The position numbers and the translations under genes are program-made. From Sideroxydans sp. (GTDB lineage Bacteria > Pseudomonadota > Gammaproteobacteria > Burkholderiales > Gallionellaceae): a stretch of DNA of 64,000 nucleotides. Shown here one piece after another: positions 54,874 to 63,117 of the stretch. The stretch is from positions 85,168 through 149,167 of the forward strand of contig JAGXGC010000022.1 in NCBI GenBank assembly GCA_024636935.1. Reading direction: 5' to 3'. The notes under the pieces are model-generated. The model made no database searches. It worked only from the letters and a program-made list of their open reading frames with translations, and had not been told where the DNA came from. How positions within the stretch are numbered: the stretch's first letter is position 1; every line of letters starts with the position of its first letter.

Positions 54874-55871
54874 CTATCGTTGATAATGCTTTCAATATTT
54901 AAGCTTTGTGCATCGGCATTTCCTTCACTGGTCTTGCGGAAGAAGCTCTCGGTCTCCTTCAGCTGATTGCTGGAGAATTTGCCATTGCGGCTAAAAGCGT
55001 GCGGGTACTTTCGTAGCGCCAGCAATAGAGAGGTGCGCTCATCTGGGTCAGTTACTTTCAGTTTGTCCACCACCTCTTGGGGCGTGTGCTTCGCGATCCA
55101 TTGCAGCGACTTAACCAGCATGCGCACCATCTTCTCCACCTTCTTGGGATTATCGCGGATCATGTCGCTACGGGTCTCCAGCGTTGCGTGCAGGAAATTG
55201 GCTCCAGTTATCTTCTTTGTAGTTGCAGGGTCAGACAAGTTTGCGAGGAAAAATACTTTGCCTTCTGAGGCAAGGCGGGATGCAAAGGGCTCATCGCCCA
55301 TCACGGCATCGGCAGTCCCGGAGAGCATCAGTGAGGACTGCTCAATCCAGCTCTGCCCAGCCGGCACGATACGCACCATATCGAGTTCAATACCATCAGA
55401 TTTGAGCAGCAGCTCGGCCAGTTGCTGCGAAGTTGTTTTACTGCTCTTCGTGCTGGTGTTAACGCCAATCACTTTGCCCCGCAGGTCGGAGATGCGTTTT
55501 ACCTGCCCCTTCAGTCCTGCGCGCACCATCAGCACAAACATTGGTGCATCATTCACCGCAGCGATCCCGACAACATCACCTCCGTTCGCACTAAGTGACA
55601 TCGCGGCAGGAAAACCCGCGATAGCAAAGTCCGCATTGCGGGTGGTCAGGTTGTTGAGAGCAACCGCTCCACCACCGACATGCAAAATCTGTAGCGCTAT
55701 GCCTTCCTCTTTATCTGCGCCTATGGCCGGGATCAAATCCACTGGCAAGTAAGAGATATTACGAGGCCCTGGCGCGCTGATTACCATTTTTTCCAAACCC
55801 TGCGCGCGCGCGACAAATGCGACGAGCGTTAGTACAAATGCGAACAACACGCGTAATAGAAAGCTTTTCAT
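54852..55871 (-). CDS. Periplasmic ABC-type substrate-binding protein (NMT1/SsuA-like)
   Basis: A 339-residue protein with a signal peptide (FVLTLVAFVARAQ) and the SsuA/TauA/NMT1-like fold pattern (ISYLPVDLIPAIGADKEEGIAL, GGGAVALNNLTTRNADFAIAG, LRGKVIGVNTSTKS, VMGDEPFASRLASEG). Typical ligands are sulfonates, thiamine precursors or small anions; none can be assigned. There is no permease or ATPase gene here; instead it overlaps the GGDEF-EAL gene, suggesting a signalling rather than transport role. GGGGGG is just upstream of the ATG. Confidence 0.85.
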   Translation of the reverse strand: MKSFLLRVLFAFVLTLVAFVARAQGLEKMVISAPGPRNISYLPVDLIPAIGADKEEGIALQILHVGGGAVALNNLTTRNADFAIAGFPAAMSLSANGGDVVGIAAVNDAPMFVLMVRAGLKGQVKRISDLRGKVIGVNTSTKSSKTTSQQLAELLLKSDGIELDMVRIVPAGQSWIEQSSLMLSGTADAVMGDEPFASRLASEGKVFFLANLSDPATTKKITGANFLHATLETRSDMIRDNPKKVEKMVRMLVKSLQWIAKHTPQEVVDKLKVTDPDERTSLLLALRKYPHAFSRNGKFSSNQLKETESFFRKTSEGNADAQSLNIESIINDRWAGRSD

Positions 55872-56076
55872 AGCCCCCCCTTTTTTGGGAAATATACACA
55901 TAATATCGGTCTGATATTGATTACTCCTGCTGAAAATCGTACTACCGTAATGGACACATTGCTACACATCAAACCGAAAAGCTGCTTTCCGTTAAACGGC
56001 CACTTGCGGCCATCAGCTCATGACCGAACGCCCGACCTTCGTACCAGCACAATTACAAGCCGCTGACCGACTGCTA

Positions 56077-56178
56077 TTGGCCGATCCAAGTCCTGCCAAT
56101 ATCTTACCTTCGAGCGTCCGCTCCCAAGAGGTCTTGAGACATTCGTTTTTCATTTAGTCATCAGTCCCTGGTTAACCC
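56077..56178 (-). repeat. 102-bp dispersed repeat, copy A
   Basis: Read on the minus strand it starts GGGTTAACCAGGGACTGATG and ends ...GGATCGGCCAA. It has the same length (102 bases) and most bases in common with copies C and D. It follows the SMI1-like gene in that gene's orientation. Confidence 0.85.
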
Positions 56179-56252
56179 ATAGCGGTCGTTGCGGTTAGAT
56201 AAAATCAAATGCGAAGCTGAGCTGCCCCCTGTAGTCCGACCCGCGCAGTCAG

Positions 56253-56345
56253 CACACCACTGTGCTGCTCAATAATGGCAAAGCAATCACTGTGGGCGGC
56301 ACTTCTGGTGGAGAAGCTTTGAGTAGTGCTGAGTTGTATTGGTAG
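56253..56345 (+). pseudogene. Remnant of a kelch-repeat protein gene
   Basis: The frame reads HTTVLLNNGKAITVGGTSGG then EALSSAELYW and a stop, a close match to one kelch motif (HTATLLPNGKVLVAGG...SAELYD). No start, signal sequence or further repeats remain, so this is a 30-residue fossil of a larger beta-propeller gene. Confidence 0.6.
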
Positions 56346-56600
56346 GACGCAGAACTGCGCCTTAAAACTGCAACGGGGGCAGACATCAAGATAGTTGCTG
56401 CCCCTCGCTGTAGGCGGTATGTTGCACGTCTATTACGCCGATGCGGCAATCACATCAATCGATGTCTGAGCTATTGATTTTCGCAAGTCTGCTGCTAGAG
56501 AAATATGTTAATGCAAGACCTGCCCCCAAGCTTCCTTCAAGACGGTATCTGCCCCTGGACTCCCCGGTCGGACACCCGGACGGGACACCCCTTTTTTCTT

Positions 56601-57092
56601 CTATGCAATATCGCCGTAATACCATTCCAGAAAATCATAGAAAGAGTCAAACCAGGGCTCTTTCTTACCACGGATCATATCTGCCTCTTCGCCCCAGTTC
56701 ACATCGTAGACTGCATCGGTTTCCTTATCGTAAAAATAACTGCCTTCGCCTTCGATAGACGATATGCGCAGATATCTTTTTGAGATGCCCGGATATTCAT
56801 CTTCCCAATAATCGTCTGTGATTATAGCTGTAATGGCCTCTAACTCTTCGCCTTTACCCTTGGGCGAATCAAAGTCTCGCAAAAAGAAATCGTAGAAAGC
56901 AGAATCTTTGTTTACTTTCAAAAACTCAAGAGCCTTAGCAACATCACTTTGCGTTAAAAACCTTTGTTGATTATAAAAGTCTATATCTAAGCCTTGTTCT
57001 ATAATGAGATTCCTAGCTTCATCGAATTCTTGTGGCTTCTTTGGCCGCTCGCCAAACTTCTCAAATAAGCTTCTTACCTTTTGGGGCAACAT
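56601..57092 (-). CDS. SMI1/KNR4-like immunity protein
   Basis: A 163-residue acidic protein ending WFDSFYDFLEWYYGDIA, with DDYWEDEYPGISKRYLRISS and SYFYDKETDAVYDVNWGEE, the style of SMI1/KNR4 superfamily immunity proteins that neutralise contact-dependent or RHS-type toxins. Its ATG overlaps by one base the stop of a toxin-like C-terminal fragment (TAATG), the normal toxin-immunity junction. AT-rich. Confidence 0.75.
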   Translation of the reverse strand: MLPQKVRSLFEKFGERPKKPQEFDEARNLIIEQGLDIDFYNQQRFLTQSDVAKALEFLKVNKDSAFYDFFLRDFDSPKGKGEELEAITAIITDDYWEDEYPGISKRYLRISSIEGEGSYFYDKETDAVYDVNWGEEADMIRGKKEPWFDSFYDFLEWYYGDIA

Positions 57093-57214
57093 TAATTGGA
57101 ACCTCCATTATCCAGTTGGCTAATTCTAGCTTGCCAATAGGCATCCCTATACTTATCGAAGGCAGCTCTATCAACTGGATTGGCAGGGTGTTGCTTGCCA
57201 GTTGATTTATGCTC
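57092..57214 (-). pseudogene. C-terminal fragment of a polymorphic toxin
   Basis: On the minus strand the open frame reads EHKSTGKQHPANPVDRAAFD then KYRDAYWQARISQLDNGGSN and stops at the start of the immunity gene. The H-x-x-x-G-K-Q-H-P-x-N-P-V-D-R-x-A-F pattern resembles tips of polymorphic toxins (GH-E/HNH-like). Only about 40 residues remain; the frame is cut off where repeat copy B begins, so the toxin body is lost. Confidence 0.6.
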
Positions 57215-57269
57215 CCGAGAGGTTTTCAGACATTCGTTTTTCATTAAGGCAACAGTCCCTGGTTAACCC
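57211..57269 (-). repeat. 102-bp dispersed repeat, copy B (partial)
   Basis: On the minus strand GGGTTAACCAGGGACTGTTG through ...GAATGTCTGAAAACCTCTCGGGAGC matches the first 59 bases of the family, ending where the toxin remnant begins. Confidence 0.8.
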
Positions 57270-57382
57270 TTAAGAGACGGTTATGTTTCTACATAACAGA
57301 TATTCAACGTTTGAATTAACCGACTGGTGTGGCTTTATCGCGCCAGTTCGGGTTGAGTGATGATTAGAGATGAAAACTTTCA

Positions 57383-58039
57383 CTATTCCTTTGGTGGATA
57401 AACGTAGTCCCAGCGGAAAAAACCATGTTCTTTAAATCCTGTGCCATGAAGAGATTCTTTTTTGCTCTTAATATAATGCGGTGGAGGACATGTCACGTTG
57501 AGCATCCAGTAGCCCGGAAACCAGCCTTCGATTCCTGGCAGGCTCATTATCTCCTCGTGAAATGGATTTAATTCAGGGAGTGAGTAGTATACAAACTCCC
57601 CAATTGACTCCTTTATCCATGCCTCTGGAGACTTCTCCTCTGGAAGTGGCGTGGCATGCAATGGGGACTTAGCCAGTTCCACAAAGTCTCGAATACAAGT
57701 CATTGACCATCCGCAAAACTCTAAGTTTTCCCCTGTATCAAATGCGAAGTCACTGAGACGACTGATAGTTTCTTCTGGTGGAGCGACAAAATCATCCACA
57801 AAGTGCTCTGTATGCCTTTTAATACAAAGGAGTATGTACAATGCGGCTAACGAACCTAGATTGTGCACGACGAGCGCAGGATGTTCGCCTGCACCTCCAC
57901 CAATAATCAAATTTTCGGGTGAGCACGAGAAGTCGTGATTTCCCCATTCTCCGTCTTTTACGGTCTCGATCGGGTGATATATTGGCAGGCCATTGATATA
58001 TCCGACTAATTCATGCTTGATTGTGTCAATGTAACTCAT
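57383..58039 (-). CDS. Hypothetical protein, possible immunity protein
   Basis: A 218-residue soluble protein, MSYIDTIKHELVGYINGLPI onward, with ENLIIGGGAGEHPALVVHN, a tryptophan at WSMTCIRDFVELAKS and an aromatic C-terminus (FFRWDYVYPPKE). I do not recognise the family. Size, acidity and position beside a toxin remnant/immunity pair suggest another immunity protein. AT-rich. Confidence 0.6.
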   Translation of the reverse strand: MSYIDTIKHELVGYINGLPIYHPIETVKDGEWGNHDFSCSPENLIIGGGAGEHPALVVHNLGSLAALYILLCIKRHTEHFVDDFVAPPEETISRLSDFAFDTGENLEFCGWSMTCIRDFVELAKSPLHATPLPEEKSPEAWIKESIGEFVYYSLPELNPFHEEIMSLPGIEGWFPGYWMLNVTCPPPHYIKSKKESLHGTGFKEHGFFRWDYVYPPKE

Positions 58040-58211
58040 TGCTTTGCCTAACAGTTATTAGATGGATGCACCGCTCCGCATATGCGTAATAGTGCGGGCG
58101 TGAGCCAAGTGTCTCTTAGTGGCCGACCTGCGCCGAATACTTATCGCAAATACTTGGTCGGCGAACGACTGTTCCTGAAATCCATATCGGTCATTCTATC
58201 CCCATGATCCG

Positions 58212-58246
58212 ATAAAAAGCCACGACAGCATAGCTGCACGTGGCTT
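58212..58246 (-). terminator. Intrinsic terminator of the brnTA operon
   Basis: On the minus strand AAGCCACG pairs with CGTGGCTT around a 14-base loop, followed by TTTTTATC. It lies about 20 bases after the brnA stop. Confidence 0.75.
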
Positions 58247-58263
58247 GTTTGACTTAACCCCGC

Positions 58264-58536
58264 TCAAGCAGAGTGCAACTCTTCTCTGATGATGCGTCGC
58301 ACAACATCCTCGGTAATCGGAGTGCTGTTTGTGGCAACCTGCTTGAGTGCCTCATTGATCAAGGTCTGATAACCCCGGCCTTCGGTCTCAGCACGAAATC
58401 GGAACGTTTCAAGAATGCTATCGTCAAGAAACATCGTTACTCGTGTCTTGCCTTTTGCCGCTGCAGATTGAAGCTTTGCCAGATGTGGAACGTCTTTGGC
58501 ACGTTTGGCCTTTGTGAAGTCGTATTCAGCTTTCAT
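58264..58536 (-). CDS. brnA: BrnA antitoxin
   Basis: A 90-residue ribbon-helix-helix antitoxin: KGKTRVTMFLDDSILETFRF carries the beta strand and first helix, then GRGYQTLINEALKQ. It binds BrnT and represses the operon. GGAGG lies before the ATG at 58536. It overlaps brnT by 11 bases. Confidence 0.88.
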   Translation of the reverse strand: MKAEYDFTKAKRAKDVPHLAKLQSAAAKGKTRVTMFLDDSILETFRFRAETEGRGYQTLINEALKQVATNSTPITEDVVRRIIREELHSA

Positions 58537-58792
58537 ATTGCCTCCGTTCATTTTTTGTTGCCATTCGCGCTGAAATCAGTCTAATCAATTCCCCGCGTAG
58601 CGTGTAACACACTGTCAAGAGGTGCCCTGTTGTCGACATCCCAACCAACAGGAATCTTGCCTCATCTGTGGCATCCTCATCTTCCTGCACCAGCGCCATC
58701 GGATCTAATAGCGCAGTTGCAGCATCATCAAAAGACACGCCGTGTTTTTTCAGATTTGAGGCGGCTTTCTTTTGGTCAAATTCAATGCTCAT
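58526..58792 (-). CDS. brnT: BrnT ribonuclease toxin
   Basis: An 88-residue BrnT with FDQKKAASNLKKHGVSFDDA, the RxLLVGMS-type strand (ARFLLVGMSTTGHLLTVCYT) and ISARMATKNERRQYE at the end, the standard BrnT signature with the RelE-like ribonuclease fold. Toxin-first order with BrnA downstream is canonical. Confidence 0.9.
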   Translation of the reverse strand: MSIEFDQKKAASNLKKHGVSFDDAATALLDPMALVQEDEDATDEARFLLVGMSTTGHLLTVCYTLRGELIRLISARMATKNERRQYES

Positions 58793-58912
58793 GGTTGATT
58801 ATACATATAATGTGCATACATTATCAATGCCCTCCATTTTCTATGTTACTGGATACACCATTGTATGGATTTGCAGGAACGCCCCCGCTTGAACCGAAGA
58901 GATTCAAGAAGC

Positions 58913-59536
58913 TCAAACCTCGGTCTGCTCCGCCATCTCCAAGGCATCATCCACCTCGATGCCCAGATAGCGCACGGTGCTCTCAATTTTGGAGTGTCCG
59001 AGAAGCAATTGAACCGCCCTAAGGTTCTTCGTGCGCTTATAGATGAGTGTCGGTTTGGTTCGTCGCATGGTGTGTGTACCGTAACAGGTGGTGTCCAGTC
59101 CGATATGCTCAACCCATCCATGGACGATACGCGCGTACTGCCTTGTCGATAGGTGAGGTGAATCACTGATGCGACTTTGGAACAGAAAATCATCCAACCG
59201 TAGCTTCTCAGAAGTGATCCACTTGCCAACAGAATCTTTGGTTTGATCGGTAATCTCAAATTGCACCGGTCGTTGTGTCTTCTGTTGCATCACGGTTGCA
59301 CGTGAGGCGATGTGTTCTCCGTGGGAAATGTCTCGTACTTTCAGTTTGACGAGATCGCAAGCACGTAGCTTGCTGTCGATGGCGAGATTAAATAGTGCAA
59401 GGTCTCTGAGGTGACTGCTCAGTTGAAGCCTGACTCTGATTGCCCATATGTCTTTCAGCCTGAGAGGCGATTTCTGTCCTGTCAGCTTCCCTTTGTTCCA
59501 TGGTTCATGATGAAGAACTGCAGTATTGGTTTCCAT
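58913..59536 (-). CDS. Small tyrosine recombinase / phage-type integrase
   Basis: A 207-residue protein with the catalytic core residues visible: first Arg in DSKLRACDLVKLK, H-x-x-R in GTHTMRRTK, second His in LLGHSKIES and Tyr in TVRYLGIE. The core-binding domain is short (MGQK-type N-terminus, LKDIWAIRVRLQLS). It is a stand-alone site-specific recombinase widespread in proteobacteria. ATG 59536 has AAGGAG upstream. It may have brought in the neighbouring brnTA or other cargo; no att sites could be identified. Confidence 0.85.
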   Translation of the reverse strand: METNTAVLHHEPWNKGKLTGQKSPLRLKDIWAIRVRLQLSSHLRDLALFNLAIDSKLRACDLVKLKVRDISHGEHIASRATVMQQKTQRPVQFEITDQTKDSVGKWITSEKLRLDDFLFQSRISDSPHLSTRQYARIVHGWVEHIGLDTTCYGTHTMRRTKPTLIYKRTKNLRAVQLLLGHSKIESTVRYLGIEVDDALEMAEQTEV

Positions 59537-59961
59537 GATGATCTCCTTGTGTAACAGGAACATCACTCTGCGCGTACTGGCGACGTGGAATCAAGAGGTG
59601 GGACCGATTCCGTATTGATACATGGCAGGTATAGAGAAGGTATAGATAGCGGTCTATATATTCTTTGTTGTTGCTTGCTCGGAAATTTTGAAGGAGGATG
59701 CGGGTTTGAGGGACTGCTGAAAGATTTGGAGCAGCCGTTTACTGGCTAGACTTTTACTGTGGGTGATCGTCGCAGGTCGGCCATTAGCGAACATTCTGAT
59801 CTATAGGCTGGATATAGATATTCTTGTTTCTTGACTCTGCTGCAATGGCCGGATAGATTTCACCACACTTCGTTCGCATGTATGTCAAATACAGTTTGCA
59901 TTGACAGCTTAAATACAAAAGCATCATTCGACGCCTTACCTTTCGATTCAAAAGTGGAAAC
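59537..59961. other. Upstream region of the recombinase gene
   Basis: No supported gene in these 425 bases. There is a tandem GGTATAGA direct repeat near 59627-59646 and several TATAGA/TATAGC words up to about 59820, of possible relevance as recombinase recognition or promoter sequence. Confidence 0.45.
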
Positions 59962-60307
59962 ATGGAATCGCTTACCAATTTAGCCAGATCGTTTGCAATT
60001 TACTTGGCAATATACATCCCACTAGTTTGTGTATTAACTGGCATCGGAAATTTTCTAGGGCCGCTCATTGCATGGGGATTTATTCATCAATTGCATTGGC
60101 GTACATTCAGTCAAATTCTAGAGGGGTTGTTATTGGCCCCCCCCTATTGGGTTCATGGCCGCAGGTATGCTGACCCTACGAGAGTGGTTTGAAGGAAGCC
60201 ATTCTCCTATCATGCACAAGCTGGCAATCAGTATTGTGATCACGACCATCATCATGTCATTAATGTTCGGAATAGTAGAGTTGATAAACCACTCGTTCCT
60301 TCATTAG
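59962..60307 (+). pseudogene. Small membrane protein gene with a frameshift in a C8 run
   Basis: The first frame encodes a hydrophobic protein (MESLTNLARSFAIYLAIYIP ... ILEGLLLAP) up to a run of eight C at 60137-60144. Two bases on, another frame continues with FMAAGMLTLREWFEGSHSPI and a last membrane helix (VITTIIMSLMFGIVELIN) to a stop at 60305. Seven C would join both parts into a four-helix protein of about 114 residues. It is either a real phase-variable or dead gene, or a sequencing error. Confidence 0.65.
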
Positions 60308-60346
60308 CAGATCAACAAGGGACGACCATTTTCTAATGAATGCTTT

Positions 60347-60448
60347 GGGTTAACCAGGGACTGATGACTAAATGAAAAACGAATGTCTCAAAACCTCTTG
60401 AGAGCGGACGCTCGCAGGTAAGATATTCCCAAGACTTGGATCGGCCAA
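60347..60448 (+). repeat. 102-bp dispersed repeat, copy C
   Basis: Starts GGGTTAACCAGGGACTGATG and ends GGATCGGCCAA; 102 bases, almost identical to copy A in the other orientation. It begins about 40 bases after the frameshifted membrane protein gene. No other gene is supported between 60308 and 60795. Confidence 0.85.
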
Positions 60449-60795
60449 CACCAGCCCTTCGCAAGTGACTGCTTTGCTGAAGGCAATATCGCGAAATGAA
60501 GTACCGTTGCGTGCCAAAATAGGTCATCGGGTAATGTCTTCCAGATGATGTCTATTCCTGAGATTTTCATTCGATGTTCAAGAGGGAACGGTTCGTTCCG
60601 CTTACTACCTGTCTACTTTGAAGTTTGGCTTTCCAGACGCCTGCTTTGTGGAAGTAGTGCTGCCAACCCATTCTAGTCAGTCGCAAAAATTTAACTGTTC
60701 GGTCCGTGTGTTGGCGAACATATCGAAATATTTTCCTGCCATAAGATTCAAATTTGCGAATATCCGCACAACTCGTCACTAATTGAGAGATTCCT

Positions 60796-61354
60796 ATGAA
60801 AAGAATTTTCATCAATCGTTTCGTTCTCCGCTCTATATACAACAGCCATGGCTGATAGTCTGTAAGTTGCCGTCGATGTCGGTAAATCTACGGCCAAAGA
60901 TGCCTGCGCATCGTTAGGAGCATCATGAACCGATTCTGGCACCGCCTACCGATTAGGCGGCGGCATTCAGCTCACTCCTAACTTGGGTATTGAGGCAAGC
61001 TACGGCATCATGGCCAGCGTCAAGGCTTCAGGAAGTCTGGGCAACTTCGAAGATAAGCCGAAAATCCTGAAAGTATCAGCCACAGGAAAGTTTCCTATCG
61101 CCGGTCCTTTCTCACTTATTGGAAAGGTGGGAATAGCCAGAACCACCGTTGATCTCAGCGCTACCAACAGCCTTGGTTCGTACTCTGCAAACGCAACCAG
61201 TACCAAGCTGGCCTGGGGTGTCGGCGCGCAATTTGACCTGTCCGACAGCTTGGGGATACGTGCCCAGTATGAAGACTTTGGCGACGTCGGAGATGCCAAT
61301 ACTGGCACTGCAAAAATATCAATGATTTCGGCTGGTGTTGTAATGAAGTTCTAA
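60796..61354 (+). pseudogene. Interrupted outer-membrane beta-barrel protein gene
   Basis: The C-terminal 123 residues are an intact OmpA-like barrel half (LGIEASYG..., FPIAGPFSLIGKVGIARTTV, LGIRAQYEDFGDVG, ISAGVVMKF with terminal Phe). Upstream the same frame reads VAVDVGKSTAKDACASLGAS, then a TGA at 60926, then TDSGTAYRLGGGIQLTPN; a TAA lies at 60863, and the probable signal peptide ATG at 60796 is one base out of frame. So at least three lesions separate it from a full gene of about 185 codons. Confidence 0.75.
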
Positions 61355-61410
61355 ACATGCACAGCTCCAATCACAAGGCCGTCACACATCAATTTTGAGT
61401 AAGGGTTGCA

Positions 61411-62025
61411 ATGGCTAAAAATAACATCCCGCATCATGTCGGTTTCATTCCCGATGGAAATCGCCGCTGGGCTAAGGATCATGATCTGCACAAGGAAGCC
61501 GGATATGCTCATGGCATCGCCCCGGGGTTGCTGTTGTACGAGAAATGTAAAAAATTCGGGATCAAGGAAGTTTCCATCTACTGCTTTACCCAGGACAACA
61601 CCAAGCGGCCTTCCATTCAGAAACAGGCATTCAGCGAGGCCACCGTTGCATTCGCTTTCGAGATTGCACGCCGTGGAGCGGCTCTGCTAGTTGTCGGCGA
61701 TGAGACATCGACGCAATTCCCCCAGGCACTAAAAGAATTCCGGCAGCGCCAGGGTACCGGAATGAAGGTGAATCTACTCGTCAACTATGGCTGGGAATGG
61801 GATTTGGCCGGCCTTAAAAACGGCGGCCTGCGTTCGGATGAAGTATCACGTCTGGATTTGATCGTACGCTGGGGAGGAGGATGCCGATTGAGCGGTTTTC
61901 TCCCGGTACAATCGGTTTATGCGGATTTCTATGTCAGGGATGAATATTGGCCAGATTTTGATCCGCAGCATTTTGAAGACGCACTCGTCTGGTTTAAAAA
62001 CCAGGACCAGACACTCGGTGGGTAA
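61411..62025 (+). CDS. Divergent cis-prenyltransferase (UppS-like)
   Basis: A 204-residue protein with the start signature HHVGFIPDGNRRWAKDHDLH (catalytic Asp15; NRRWA instead of the bacterial NGRWA), FTQDNTKRPSIQK in the N-x-x-RP position, and LIVRWGGGCRLSGFLPVQSV YADF, where the usual R-T-GGE-R-x-S-N is altered to R-W-GGG-C-R-L-SG. It is shorter than housekeeping UppS (about 250 residues), mainly by loss of internal helices. It may make a shorter or special isoprenoid diphosphate. It follows the barrel pseudogene by 56 bases in the repeat-bounded segment C-D. Confidence 0.78.
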   Translation: MAKNNIPHHVGFIPDGNRRWAKDHDLHKEAGYAHGIAPGLLLYEKCKKFGIKEVSIYCFTQDNTKRPSIQKQAFSEATVAFAFEIARRGAALLVVGDETSTQFPQALKEFRQRQGTGMKVNLLVNYGWEWDLAGLKNGGLRSDEVSRLDLIVRWGGGCRLSGFLPVQSVYADFYVRDEYWPDFDPQHFEDALVWFKNQDQTLGG

Positions 62026-62251
62026 TAGCATCAACGCCTTCTTGGGGTAAAACAAAAGAGGGTGCTGTTATGAAAGGCTTTGTATAGGGTATCGAGGGTG
62101 CCTGCAAAGTATTGAGTAACTTCAACCCTATGCTCGATTTTCTCATTTTGGAAGCATCTTTTTATAGTTGAACAGCCGCTATGGGTTGAATGTGTGAATT
62201 GGCCAATGTCAGGTTTGCGGCAACGAATTCACGTAGGTCTATGACGGCTTC

Positions 62252-62353
62252 GGGTTAACCAGGGACTGATGTTTAAATGAAAATCGAATGTCTGAAGTTC
62301 GCTTGGGAGCGGACGCTAGAAGGTAAGATATTCGCAGGACGTGGATCGGCCAA
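62252..62353 (+). repeat. 102-bp dispersed repeat, copy D
   Basis: Starts GGGTTAACCAGGGACTGATG and ends GGATCGGCCAA, 102 bases. It lies about 225 bases after the prenyltransferase gene. The surrounding gap (62026-62488) holds no supported gene. Confidence 0.85.
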
Positions 62354-62488
62354 CAAGAGCCACTTGGACAACACTCGGAGAAACCGTGGTCCGTCCCTCA
62401 TTGCTAATGGAGGAGATTTTCAAGTGCCAGATTATTCAAGTTCCATTCCACTTCCATTTTTTGCTGGTGCGACTAAAAGGAATGCGCC

Positions 62489-62902
62489 ATGAGGCCTCTT
62501 CCAAAGCTGTTCTTTTTTCTCAAAGTGCTAATCGGGATGTGTATTCCCATGATTTTGGCGGCTCTAATTTATGGCCCTTGGTGGATCGAGGATGGAATAA
62601 TCATTCCCCTCTTGTTTTTAGTAGATGCAATTTTAAGTTTTTATTTTGTGCATAAAACTGCGTTTTATTTGAATTCCTCCAAATGGGGAAATTCAATTTT
62701 TCCAGTGATATATGGGTTTCTTGTTCCACTTATTGTTGCTAGCCTGTTGAATATCGTAACAGCTATGCCAAATGTAAAAATTACAGATTCGCCATTTTAT
62801 GATCAGATGATTGTTTTGTTTTCTGTTGCGAGTTTCATTGCTGCAATGTTCACATTTATCTTTGTCTGGGGATGGGTAAAGATATGGAATAGATTTAATT
62901 AA
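62489..62902 (+). CDS. Small integral membrane protein, unknown function
   Basis: A 137-residue very hydrophobic protein with four probable helices (LFFFLKVLIGMCIPMILAAL; IIPLLFLVDAILSFYFV; IFPVIYGFLVPLIVASLLNI; LFSVASFIAAMFTFIFVWGW). No family recognised. AT-rich; it lies between repeat copies D and E, starting 136 bases after D and ending 38 bases before E. Confidence 0.65.
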   Translation: MRPLPKLFFFLKVLIGMCIPMILAALIYGPWWIEDGIIIPLLFLVDAILSFYFVHKTAFYLNSSKWGNSIFPVIYGFLVPLIVASLLNIVTAMPNVKITDSPFYDQMIVLFSVASFIAAMFTFIFVWGWVKIWNRFN

Positions 62903-62940
62903 ATTTCGGGGACTGTCCACGGTTTCGAAGTGACTGCTAT

Positions 62941-62976
62941 GGGTTAACCAGGGACTGATGTCTAACTGAAAATCGA
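62941..62976 (+). repeat. 102-bp dispersed repeat, copy E (partial)
   Basis: GGGTTAACCAGGGACTGATG followed by a match up to ...GAAAATCGAA, then the sequence diverges. Only the first third of the family is kept. Confidence 0.75.
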
Positions 62977-63117
62977 AGGGCCGCTATGTTGCGAGAAGCG
63001 GACATTGGCCTCTGCGAAACCAAAGGGGCGGAACGTAACCCATAGCGGACATCTGCATGTCTACTTATTCAGTCCAATCATGATCTATATCTCGTCATTC
63101 AGCGCTCCACCACCGCA

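Larger units (their letters stand above)
55872..56600. other. Accessory-zone boundary region
   Basis: These 729 bases contain no intact gene. They hold copy A of the 102-bp dispersed repeat (56077-56178), a kelch-like coding remnant (56253-56345) and featureless decayed sequence. From here to the right end the sequence is more AT-rich and poor in intact genes. Confidence 0.6.

Noticed and set aside
60567..60842. A 91-codon minus-strand frame in the gap before the barrel pseudogene
   Set aside because: No ribosome binding site or motif, and it overlaps the signal peptide region of the plus-strand barrel gene.
56077..62976. Integron cassette array with attC sites
   Set aside because: The repeats lack the paired R/L core sites and inverted arms of attC, and the recombinase nearby has no integron-integrase specific features that I can see.
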